This document shows, piece after piece, positions 46,360 to 58,000 of a DNA stretch of 64,000 bases (its first letter is position 1; every line of letters begins with the position of its first letter). Below the pieces are notes generated by a model. That model saw nothing but the letters and a program-made list of their open reading frames with translations, ran no database searches and was not told the DNA's origin. The position numbers and the translations under genes were made by a program. Source of the DNA: Elmis aenea (Eukaryota; Arthropoda; Insecta; Coleoptera; Elmidae); contig OX393580.1 of NCBI GenBank assembly GCA_947652605.1, positions 13,350,159 to 13,414,158 on the forward strand, in the 5' to 3' direction.

Positions 46360-47770
46360 TAAGGTGACCAACCGTCCTCCTTTAGGGAGGACAGTCCTCC
46401 TTTTTTCACTTCTGTCCTCCCTTGAAAAGTGTCCTCCTTTTTGTCCTCCTTTTTTTCCTTTTCGATATTTGAAGACTAAAATCTGTAAATCTCCAAAAGA
46501 AAATACTAGGAATAGGCTGTAATACACATATTTTGTCAAATGCAATCAACACGGCGTCATGTGCCATGCCAATTGATGTAGAATTAATAATAACTACAAT
46601 GTATTTGTATTTTAGTCGTTTTACCGTTCGCGTGGCTACTTTAAAACAATTTTGTGAAGAAGCGAATGTTGAATACAAAAAACTTTTAGGATACTCAAAA
46701 CTCAAAAGTTAGATGGCTTGCCCTAACACCTGCTACAGAGCGTGTTCTACAATTATTCGAGCCTCTTCGCTTATATTTTTTGAGTTTAGACAAATGTCCT
46801 AACATCCTGGAGTTGTTTTTCAATGATGAAATATCCGAGATATTAATGTATTTTGTACATAATCAAGCATCTATTTTTCACAAAACGATTCAAAAGATTG
46901 AAGGTGAACACATTTCAGCTACAGAAGTTAGCCTTATTTTGAATGACTTTATCCTTCAATATAAATCTCGATTTGAAGAAAAATTTCTTCCTTTAATTAT
47001 AAAAAGAAAATTATCAGACTTAGAGGAATCAAATCCGGGCATAACGAAAAAGTTTATCAAAGAAGTGCAGAATTTTTACCAAACATGTTTTTAATATATC
47101 GAAGAATTTTTTGGCTTCATCGCCAGCATGTTGGACAGATATTGAATCTTGTGTTGAGTTTTTATCTATAGAATTGCCAGATATTAAAATAGACGACAAT
47201 TGTCTCTTTGAAGAAATTAGAAGACTGAATGTATATTTAAATTCTGAAAAATTAATACAATGGGAAAATCAACACGTTGAAATTGATTAAAGATGGGTAG
47301 AAATATTCAGCCATTTCAAAAATGGACATATTTCATGTGAAAAGTTATTTATTCTTGTTCAATTTGTGTTGTGCTGCCCTGGAACTAATGCAGCAATTGA
47401 ACGAGTTTTTTCAATTGCTAATGATTTTTGGACAAGTGAGAAATCGAGATTGAATGTTGATACTCTAGCTGCAGCACTTGCCGTAAAATTCAATATGAAG
47501 GACATTTCTTGTTCAGATATTTCCAAAATATTGTTAGAAGATAATACACTGACAAAAAATATTCATTCAATGGAGAAGTTCTCCTTTAAATAGTTTAGTT
47601 ATAGGCATGTAAGCATAAAATTTCATGTTAGTGTTAGTTACAAATGTTTTTATTAAGCATTTATCATATTATAATGTTTGCAATGCATAAAATGTGTCTT
47701 TTATTTATTTACTTTTTTTTTGCTCTTCAATTTGTGTCCTCCTTTTCATTGTAAGAAAGTTGGTCACCTT
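46360..47770 (+). mobile_element. hAT-like element with GTCCTCC sub-terminal repeats
   Basis: The tips AAGGTGACCAAC and GTTGGTCACCTT are exact inverted repeats and ATTAATAA stands at both sides (46,352-46,359; 47,771-47,778; AT-rich, so the exact border may shift by a base). GTCCTCC or its complement recurs at least six times in the first 100 bases and once near the right end. Inside are two transposase pieces on the plus strand. It is 1.41 kb, too short for an autonomous copy. Confidence 0.82.
46741..47593 (+). pseudogene. hAT transposase remnant
   Basis: First piece (46,765-47,094) reads LYFLSLDKCPNILELFFND and a long helical stretch. The second (47,366-47,593) has LCCPGTNAAIERVFSIANDF, the hAT C-terminal dimerisation motif, then KSRLNVDTLAAALAVKFN. 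Stops around 47,090 and 47,288 interrupt it. The BED finger and first catalytic parts are not visible. The family appears different from the ZMYM1-like hATs at 14.3 and 19.4 kb. Confidence 0.8.
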
Positions 47771-48387
47771 ATTAATAAGAATCATAGGAAAGCATGCAAG
47801 ATAAATAATAACTTTATAATATATACCAATATATAATAATGGATGGTAAAACCAAAACAGTTTGAATAATATGTTACATTAACACAGGTATAATTTTAGA
47901 TTATAATTAATATTAAATATATGCACTAATATTTAATAAACACTTGATACTTACCTAGTAGAAAACGAATCTTTGCAATTAGGCACACAACACGGACGTT
48001 TTGCCATACTTTTAACAATAGTTTGCACAAATGTTACTTCGTTAATGTTAATATTAATACACAACTCCGTTAACAGGTACACACAAAATGATTTCGTACT
48101 TCAGTGAGTCACTATACACTATACAATAACATTACACAATAACACCGGGAAAAACGGTACAGATCATTACACTCTTGTGTTATCAGTTTTAAGGGGTTGT
48201 CAATAACCGCTAAAACAACCATTTTACTTTGAATATTTGAATTGTTATCTTGGAACTTTATACAGAACACTAAACTTTACCGGTTGTTGTCTAAAATTCG
48301 ATAGTGGCGCAACCTATTATCATGTCAGGGGACTACAAAACAATATTCGGCCGCCATGGCAGAGTGACCACCCCATGGTAGGTAGTA

Positions 48388-48479
48388 GTGAACCTAACAT
48401 TCATTTTCCACACGTACATATCCGAAGTACGCTTGATCTACCAAGCCGCCATGACAGTGTACACCATCTGAAGTTTACC
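48388..48479. repeat. Inverted copy of 43,638-43,729
   Basis: GTGAACCTAACATTCATTTT through GATCTACCAAGCCGCCATGA to CCATCTGAAGTTTACC is the reverse complement of the sequence upstream of the zinc-finger gene, about 90 percent alike over 92 bases. Similarity stops abruptly on both sides. Confidence 0.8.
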
Positions 48480-48522
48480 CATTTTTCTAAAATCCGACGT
48501 CACATGCCAATGTGTCCACATA

Positions 48523-48770
48523 TCGGGTGATCGAAAATGACTGATGCCAAGGGTGTTAGGAACTTTATTCGAACGGTTGGTAACCCATAGGGGAAAACCA
48601 GTGGCGTAGGAAAACCACACACAAAATGACAGATCAACCTGAACGTCACAGAAAACGAAAATAATACTACGCCACTGATATCCTAGTTTTACACTGCGAT
48701 ACCAACAAAAACATGGTTATTTTATTTTCGGTCTGAAGTTAGCGGGCATCAGTCATTGTTGATCACCCGA
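48523..48770. mobile_element. TA-flanked MITE with a nested inverted insert
   Basis: Tips TCGGGTGATC and GATCACCCGA are exact complements; the arms go on with AATGACTGATGCC and GGCATCAGTCATT. TA is at both borders. At 48,599-48,677 an inner pair CAGTGGCGTAG / CTACGCCACTG suggests a second, hAT-tipped insert, but no 8-bp duplication is visible for it. No coding capacity. Confidence 0.75.
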
Positions 48771-49354
48771 TACTTAAACCCATTGAATAAAAAGATAAAG
48801 GAAGGAGCATTTTAGCGATCTTAGGGCGTCCAGGTTAGCCTCTCAATATGGCGCGGATGCATGTTTCCTCTTCAGTGGTGTATCTAACATTTTTAAATAT
48901 GTATTGAATAATGTAAATATTTGCTTTGTTTTGACTTGAGCCTGTTATTTACTTATTTATTTCTTGTTTTGTGGTTAAGGGAATTAAAAAAAACGACAGC
49001 ATACATCAATATTTGGATTGTTTATTATGAGAGTTAAAAAATATGCTGTACACAAATGCACGCCACTGATATGACATACCATTTTGACAGACCACATCAA
49101 ATTTCAATACATGATTACGTTGCGAATAGAACCGAAACGTGTAAAATTTTAGGTCGAGCGAGCCTGTGCTCGTTCCCAAAAAACTAATTTACATAACGAA
49201 TTCGTGTAAATATAACTTTAGCTGCATCGAGCTACAGAAATAGGTATAGGGATATTTAACTCCAAAAAGAGGTGTGGCGCCACACTGCCAATGGCATAGC
49301 TGTCAAATAACAGTATTAATAAAAAAAAAATTACTTTGTGTAATCAATCTAAAA

Positions 49355-51198
49355 ATGGTTGTAAAAATATATGTTAGTGGTATATCTGGAAATAAAGAGG
49401 TAGATTTATATTTAATTATATATAATGGTCACATTCATTCTATTTTTTGATATGTGACTCATAATAATACTACCTGTTTGTTTGGAAGGTGAAAAAAAGA
49501 CAACAGCGGGTGTTGATGATACTTGACTCAAAAAATATTAAATATGAAGTTGTAGACATCACAGAGCCTGGCAGTGAAGATTCTAAAGAGTTTATGCAAA
49601 GTAATTCCAAGTCATTAGGCGCTACTGTTGGAGATGCCAATCCTCGGCATCCTTTACCACCACAGTTATTTAATGATGAGGATTATTGTGGAGTGAGTAA
49701 ATATAATTACCATAAAATTAATCCTTTAAATAGAATTGAGAAATGTTGGGAAATTTTATATGCTCATGTAAAAAACAATGTAACTTATGTAAATATTTGT
49801 GCACAAAATTGTTTTTTTTTGTTTTTTAATATGAAATGTATAGCAATAACTATCACACTGATATTCAGCAACTTAAGTAATTCACAAATTTAACATAAAA
49901 TACTATTTTAAAAAAAGTCTGCCTTGCAATTTGTAAAGTACCTAAGCATTTTTATGTAGAAAATGGTGTGCAGTATTATTCAAGTTGTCAAGTGTATGAT
50001 TCATATATATGTTCTGTGATTCATATGTATTTTTTTATCAATGCAGGATGTTAACATTGAATGATAAGACAGTTGGATTAAATTTTTTAAGTTAATACTC
50101 GTATAGCAATGCATTTTAAATTACTCAGAAAAAATTTAATCAGTAATATTTTAAATTAAAATTGTATGGCCTAATTAACTTAACATTCTTTGAACTAGTA
50201 ATTAATATTAATTCAAGTGTATGTTAAAGTTGTATTTTGGCAACATTTAAACTATTAAGATTACTGATATAACTGTAAATCTGTTTTGGCTAATCATATA
50301 TTATATAGGTATGTACATACATACCTAATATTGTTAGCATGAAGTTAAATTTAATTGATTAACTGAAAATCTTTACACTTACAGATAATCACCTATTAAT
50401 TATTTAAATACCTGTTATTGTTAGCATTAATTTCTGCAAATCAAGTTGAGTGAAAAGTAACTTTGTTAAAAATGTGCCATTAATTATTTTTTCAAAAAAA
50501 TCATTACAAATAAAAAACTGTATCTTATTACAAAATTTATAGATGAACAGTTGCGGAAAAATTGTAGAAAACAAAAATGGTTGTGCAATATTATGTTTTT
50601 AATTTCTTACTAACTTTCAAGTGACAGTAATGTAAATTTTGAAAATTGAGCATAAGCTCCTAACAGAACTGAAGATTGTAACGTAATCTTATCTCAGCTG
50701 ATCTCGCGATCTCGATTGTGATCACGATAATAATTACTAACCTGGTAACTTATTATCGTGATCGCGATCGCCACCACCACCGTACCGGTGTGAGGGGACT
50801 TTTATGAGATGAATGAATAAATATGTGCATGAGTCCCAGCTCTATTTATAGTTCTTCATTTTTAGGATTATGACCAATTCGACTTGTCGAATGAAATTGA
50901 CGAAATCGAAAAATTTCTTAAACTAGCACCTGATGACTCAGCGCCAGCTGTAACATCAAATGCAGAAATTAAAGTTGGCAATGGAGAAGTCGAAAAAGAA
51001 AGTGCACAGAGTACTGTTGTAAATGAGGATCAAACTGAACATGACACTGAAAATGCCGTAGGCGAAGTACAAAATAATACTACTGAAGATGATGGTACGC
51101 TACTAATATCTGAACCTGAAGAAAATACAGAAACTGAAATTAATGCCAAATTAGAAAATGGAAACGTTGAGGCTGATACTACAGACGATACAGCGTAA
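49355..51198 (+). CDS. Sh3beta: SH3BGRL-family protein, Sh3beta
   Basis: Exons 49,355-49,399, 49,489-49,692 and 50,866-51,198, all phase 0, give 193 residues. Residues 1-95 form the thioredoxin-like fold of SH3-binding glutamic-acid-rich proteins: MVVKIYVSGISGNKE, VKKRQQRVLMILDSKNIKYE, PLPPQLFNDEDYCGDY and IDEIEKFLKLAP. The Pro-rich stretch HPLPPQLF is the family SH3-binding motif. The cysteine pair of real thioredoxins is absent, as in the family. The tail (about 100-193) is very acidic, as in the longer SH3BGR members. It is a small cytosolic adaptor, function not well known. The start follows AAAA before ATGG, a good insect context. All splice sites are canonical. It lies upstream of ABCB7 in the same direction. 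Confidence 0.95.
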
Positions 51199-52071
51199 TA
51201 CCCATTATGTGTTTTATTAAAAACTCACGCACTGAATTAATTAGCTTCTAATATCATGCATCGAACCCAAAATTATTCGGGTTGTATTATGTATCTCTTT
51301 ATTTTATAATTTTTTTGAGTTGTTTTACTTTATGATTGCGTTTACCTTCCCCTTGATTGCAACTGTGTTCAATGAATTATTTTAAATGCCTTATCTTGTA
51401 ACATTGGTTGAAGGTCTTGCTTTAATTATATATAATATTTATTGTTATATTCTATAAATCACATCATGAAAGACATTAATTTTTGTAAATATTAAGCATT
51501 CTTTCTATTATATTATGCAGTTATTTAAAATACACTTTATAAAATAGTTAAATTGTTTTTTAATAATTTGAATTTACCTCTTATTATTTTTGGTTGTGTA
51601 GTGAAATTTCTTACAAAAAAAAACACAGAATCAAATAAAACAAAAACAATAAAATTTTATTAAAAAAATATAAATAAAATTTGTGCCAAATGTGTTAAAA
51701 AAATATTAATTTTAATAGGAGAATTATATTTGGGAAGTCATAATTTTATGCCTTAAACCTTAAACTATATTTAATAAAGTTCAGATAACTATAAAGTGTA
51801 AGGCTGGAATAATAAATCCAAAGTCGATAAATAAACATATTAGGAAAAATAAAATGGTTTTTAGACCACCCTGTATCAGCGCCATAAGCAGCTGAACAGG
51901 AATTATCATTGTTGATCAGCTGTTGCTTTAGTTAAATATTTTCTGTATAATTCTTTTTGAATGGATTTCATATGAAAACCTCTGATCCAGTAAAAATTCG
52001 AATTACTTTTGCTTACTGTAATCGAGATAATAAACACAATAATTGTAGATAAAACTTAACAGTGATAAATC
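51199..52071. other. 3' UTR of Sh3beta and promoter side of ABCB7
   Basis: AT-rich. AATAAA-type hexamers cluster near 51,637-51,652 and are a likely polyadenylation region. A lone foldback tip (ACCACCCTGTATC) lies at 51,865. No gene. Confidence 0.5.
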
Positions 52072-55000
52072 ATGACTGCTGTGTTACTTTTGCACAAAAT
52101 AGATTTAAATTTTCTGAATGTGTGCATGAAACGTCGAGGGAATTATAAATATTTTACAAGTTTATCTCATAAAATTAAAGTCTTAAATAAATATGTGCCT
52201 GTTGTATATCAGCTGCAAGTACATCGAGTAAGTAGTACAATATTTTTAGGTTATATGTTATGTCAGTTATTTTTCAGTAATAAAAATTTTAATTGACTAT
52301 TTTAGTCAACCACAAATGTCGAAATTGAAAAAAAAACGTATAAGGGTGGTGCAGGAGTATTAGCAAAGGCTTTAAATCGACTAAAACTTACATCATCCTT
52401 TATCCCTAAAAGTCAGCCTGTACGAGGATGTTTTCATCCGGGTTCTACCATGTTATCGAGGGATTACCCTCTGGAAGAGAGCGGTACTGTTACAGGGCAA
52501 CAAATGGTGGTTGCTATGTTGCGGTACATCTGGCCTGCAGATGATAAAGCCATAAGAACAAGAGTAACACTAGCAGTGGGTCTTTTAATTAGTGCAAAAT
52601 TAATGAATGTAGCTGTTCCATTTATATTTAAATATGCTGTAGATTATTTAAACATGGGTGGAACTCTTAATATGAATAGTGCTCCGGAAACCATATTAAC
52701 AGTTGCCACTAGCTTACTGTTGGGATGTAAGAAACTTACCTATTTAAAAACAATAGCTAGGTAAAATATATTTTTTTTATTAGATGGAGTTGCAAGAGCA
52801 GGAGCAGCCGGTTTTAATGAATTACGTAATGCAGTTTTTGCAAAGGTAGCACAACATTCTATTAGAAAAATTGCAAAAAATGTGTTTTTACACTTACATA
52901 ATTTAGATCTTGCATTTCATCTCGATAAACAAACAGGTAATATTCTGTTATAATTTTATTTATTTTAATGTTCAAAATGACAAACTTTTTTTCGAAGTAC
53001 ATCGTAATCTTAACATCTACATTTTCAGTGTAAAGATTGAAATAAAAAATCATATAACTCATTAATTTTTGTTACAAATAATTGTATGCCAAATAAGGAT
53101 TAAATACACATTTTAGAGAAATTTATTAGTTAACCAAAGAAAATATTCTAAAAATATTTGCTAATAAGTGAACAATGTTAACATTCCTAACAATCCTAAC
53201 ATATTTATTAATACCTATTTTTTTAATTAAATCGCTTTAATAGTAATTTCATGCGGTTTACTTACGTGCTTCCAAGGAAAAGGGACAAAGACAATTATTT
53301 ACCATGCCGATTAGGATTTGTTTTAAATAAAATATTTGTTTTTGACATTTTTAACAACAATTGTTTCAAAAAAAGTCCCAAGTGTTATACATTGTCGAAT
53401 TCAGAAAAAAATGCTCTACAAAATGGCGTTAAAATCAGATATAGCGTCCATAAGAAAAAACTGACCTGATGATGGTTAAGAAAAAGTGAAACGTCGCATG
53501 GGAAATATAATTGGGGAATTTGATTCATTGCAAAAAGTGGCCATGAAAAAGATTTTACAAAAATGAAATTTGACTTCAAATAAAAAAGTTACATGCAAAA
53601 AACAAAAACCCACTTTTTTACTTTTTTCCTTATATCCTATATCTCAAAAACTAAAAGAGCTAGATAAGTTCTGTTTGCTTTGAATTATTAAGCATCGGAA
53701 TATACAACTTTGCCCCAATTTAACTGAAGTCGTAACTCTTACCGTTTACGAGATCTCCATAGTGGCCCTCGAAAAACGAGAACCCTGTATTTTTTATGAA
53801 AACTATGTTTCTGTTTTATTATTTTCACCATAATGTTTTTTTGTCATATTTTTAACTCTGAATTTTATACACACCTTACATGTCTGTGCCATAGTATTAT
53901 ACATGCTACACATTTTAGGAGCATTGTCCAAAACAATAGATAGGGGATCAAGAGGTATAAACTTTGTACTTTCTGCTATGGTTTTCAATGTTGTACCAAC
54001 CATTTTTGAATTGGCATTAGTTTCAACTATATTAGGAATAAATTGTGGAGGTTCATTTGCCGGTATGTATAATTTAATTATTTGTTTGTGTTTTTTAACA
54101 TAAATTTTTCAAGGAATATCGTTAAGTTGTGTTGGAGTATATGCAGCCTATACATTATTAATAACACAGTGGCGAACTAAGTTTCGAGTTTACATGAATC
54201 AAGCCGAGAATGAAGCTGGTAACAAGGCAGTCGATTCCTTAATAAATTATGAAACTGTAAAGGTTTGTTTATTCATTATGGGTTTTGTTGACCGATCAAG
54301 TTTTATGATTTAAATTTACAGTATTTCAATAATGAAAAATTTGAAGCAGAAAGATATGATAATGTTTTAAAAAAGTATGAAGTTGCTAGTTTAAAAACTA
54401 GTTCAAGTTTAGCTTTCCTTAATTTTGGCCAAAATGTTATATTTAGTGCTGCTCTTAGTGGTATTATGATGCTTACTGCCAATGAAATCGTTAAAGGTGA
54501 GTGTTGATGAATATACAAGATTATTTGGTGGTAGAGGTCTTTCAAGATAAAATGAATTGTGAAATGGCTAAGAGAGAAGGTGGTGGTTGAAATGTTGACC
54601 TTTTTAAAAACGCTGTATTATTGTTGAAATGGACATATGATTTTAGGTGACGCAGTAATTAACGTTTTGACGAGTTTTGGTTTCTGCGTCACAGTTCAGT
54701 TTATCTTGAAAGACCTCTATAATTGGTCAATATATTTTGTGTTAATTTAGTTTTTTTTTTCATCCGACACGTTCAATTTTTTTTGCAATTTAAAAATATA
54801 AAGCCCAAATAGTACAGTACAGGGTGGTCCCAATTCGATGGGATTGCATGGATATCTCGCTTAATAGTCGAGATAAAGAAACAGTTAAATTACCAAAAAT
54901 GTGCAGTTTTTTGAGACAAACTCAGAACCGTTTACAAAAATATTCTATCATTTCTGGTTTTCGAGTTAATAAAAAAAAAGTGATTTTTTGTCATATTAAT

Positions 55001-58000
55001 AATGTGTCATATTTCCGTTATTGTTGTAAATAGCGAAAAAAGTTATCAAGATCATTTTTAGATATTTTTATCTAAAATTCGATAATACTAAAAAAATTAT
55101 TTTACGCATGCCGTTAAAAAGTTATGACACAAATTTACCTTTTTGTAAATGGGAGCGATAGTTGGCTACGACTTATTTAAATTTCTTATTTTTTTCTTAT
55201 TCCAAATATATAAAACTTGATGTATTTATTTTCAATAATACGCAGGTTACGAAAGTTTTTTAGTTTTTTTTTTGTTAAAGAAAATCATAGTAGGCTGTAA
55301 AAACAAAAAACAAAAAAAACAAAGGTGTAAAACCTTTTAAAACTCATGTGGTACAAGTTACCAAGGTTTTTAAATTTGTTGTTGAGATAAACAATTTTTG
55401 AACATAAGGTAAACAGTAATATACTCTACTACATAGCTGCCGATTCCGACTATGTTGTTGTTATCTTCTTATGTTCAAATATTTACAATGTTTATCTCAA
55501 AAACAAATTAAAAAACCTTGGTAACTTGTACCACATGAGTTTTAAAAGGTTTTTCACCTTGTTTTTTTTTTGTTTTCAGAGCCTACTATGATTTTCTTTA
55601 AAAAAAAAAACCTTCGTAACTTGCGTATTATTGAAATTTAATACATCAACCCTTTATTATATATTTGGAATGAGAAAAAAATAAGGAATTTAAATAGGTC
55701 ATAGCCAACTATCGCTCTCATTTAAAAAAGGTAAATTTGTATCATAACTTTTTAACAGCGAGCGTAAAATATTTGTTTTTAGTGTAATCAAATTAAACGT
55801 AAAAATATCTAAAAATAATCTTCATAAATATTTTCGATATTTACAACAATAACGGAGAAATGGCACATTATTAATATGACAAAAAAACACTTTTTATTCA
55901 ATATCTCGAAAACCGGAAATGATAGAATATTTCTAAATACGGTTCTGAGTTTGTCTCAAAAAACTCAAAACTGTTTTCAAAAATATTCTATCATTTCCGG
56001 TTTTTGAGTTATTAGAAAAAAAAGTGCCTTTTTGTCATATTAATAATGTGTCATATCTCCGTTAATGTTGTAAATATCGAAAAAATGTTTTATTTTTCGA
56101 TATTTTTATTAAAAATTTGATGATACTAAACAGAATTTTTTTATGCTCGTCATTAAAAAGTTATGACATGAACTTACCTTTTTTTAAATGGAAGCTATAG
56201 TTGGCTATGGCCTATTTAAATTCCTTGTTTTTTTCTTATTCCAAATATACAGGGTATTGACGCAAATATTTTAAGTGGTGATAGAGGACCTTTTTCTAAA
56301 AAAAAATTCAAGTAAAACTTTTTTTTTTCAATCAAATGCTAAGCAGATATCAACACTTACTTGATTTTTTTATACTTCTCCATTTAAAAGACTCTGTTGC
56401 CAAAAATATCAATTTTATCGTAAAAGGGTTGATGTAGTTAATTTGTATTGTATTTCAATCAGTGCTTTAAAGTGAGAATAAATATCTGTACGTTATGTAT
56501 GCTATGCAAAATTGCAAGATTAGCAATATAGGAGTTAATACACATATGACCTGGAAAGACCCTTTAAAACTTTTTCATACATATAAATACACAAACACAC
56601 ATACACACATAATGTATGGCAAAAGTCATTTGATAGCCACACCAGCTAGTTGTAAATATATAATTAAAATAATATCTACTGCAGCATGTAAATGTTCATT
56701 TTATAGGTAATATGACTGTTGGAGACTTAGTTATGGTTAATGGATTGTTATTCCAGTTATCTGTACCTCTTGGTTTTCTTGGAAGTGTTTATAGAGAAGT
56801 TCGACAAGCATTGATCGACATGAAAACTATGTTCACTCTCATGACAATGGATTCAGCAATTAAGGTAAATATAACAAGAATAAAATAGAAAAAAAATTAT
56901 CTATGGGGTGTTGGTTTTTTTTTTTAGTATTCTTTTTTTTTTCTCATCACTTCCTTTTATTTTGCAATGATATTTGGTAGAAAAATACATTCTATTTTGT
57001 GTTTTTAAAAGGCAATTATTTTTAGAATAAAGAAAATGCTACGTTTATGCATCTTGATACCAAATTGTCAACTATAAAATTTGAAAATGTATCTTTTGAT
57101 TATGGACCCGGCAAAGAAATATTGAAAGATTTAACGTTAACTATTCCAGCTGGTAAAAAAGTTGCAATAGTCGGTGGTTCGGGATCAGGGTAAGTACTTT
57201 TCAATATTATAAAACTGCATAACTGAAAAAAAAATTGTTTTTCCCTACAATGTTTGTGTGAGTTAATTATTACCCAGATTTTAATGTTTCAGAAAATCTA
57301 CAATCGTCAGGCTTTTGTACAGATTTTATGAACCCAGTCGAGGACGTATAATAATAGGTAATCAAGATATCCGTGATGTTGACTTGGATAGTTTAAGAAG
57401 GTGCATATCAATTGTTCCTCAAGATTCTGTCCTATTTCATGACACTATTAAACATAATTTGCATTATGGAGATCTTACAGCTAGCGACGAAAAGGTAATA
57501 GAAGCTGCCAAAATGGCCGAGTTGCATAGTTCGATTGTTAAATGGCCACAAGGTTATCAGACTCAGGTCGGAGAAAGGGGACTAAAATTATCAGGTGGAG
57601 AAAAACAAAGAGTCGCCATCGCTAGAGCTATACTGAAAAATTCCCCAATTCTGGTGTATGACGAAGCAACGAGTTCGTTGGATAGTATTACGGAACATGT
57701 AAGTGTGTTAATTGATTTATTATTTAAAACTGGGTAGGAATGATTTGCTTGGTTATTAAATAACAAAGTTTGCTCTTGTAAGCGAAACAGTTTCGACTTT
57801 TTTGATGATTTGCTGAATTTAAGTTGTATTTGTATCAGGGCTAGAAACCGAAAAAAATTTTGGTTAACGGTTAACCGAAATCGAGAACTTTATTTTTATA
57901 ACGGTTTTTGTTGAAAAACCGGTTTTGTGTAAATTATAACGGTTTTTAACATTATTCAGATTAGGAATGCAAAGTATGAAACGATAGTATCTATTTATAA

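Larger units (their letters stand above)
45750..48007 (-). pseudogene. THAP / P-element transposase-like gene, decayed
   Basis: Exon 1 (48,007-47,955, minus strand) reads MAKRPCCVPNCKDSFSTR and ends at a GTAAGT donor: the CxxxC start of a THAP zinc finger. A later piece near 46,125-46,030 reads KLLRSVRLTRLVDLTPKAKV, then after a shift HRSSCRIAAKCFMNQKEAK. A further piece (45,970-45,779) reads SYQEIESKVNPTTYQFLLSQ and GRRYSFNDKILALSLYKHS, which is the start of the P-element/THAP9 transposase body. Two frameshifts, a stop and the lack of the middle THAP residues show it is no longer a working gene. A hAT element (46,360-47,770) occupies the space after exon 1. It may descend from a P-type transposon or a host THAP gene. 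Confidence 0.75.
48008..49354. other. Intergenic, with MITE and inverted 92-bp copy
   Basis: Lies between the divergently oriented THAP relic and Sh3beta. Holds the inverted copy of the 43.6-kb sequence (48,388-48,479), a TA-flanked MITE (48,523-48,770) and three GCCGCCATG-type words (48,349; 48,446; and 43,665 on the other copy). No further gene is seen. Confidence 0.6.

Noticed and set aside
48599..48677. Inner CAGTGGCGTAG...CTACGCCACTG pair as a separate hAT insertion
   Set aside because: The flanking octamers do not match, so the insertion could not be supported; described only within the outer MITE.
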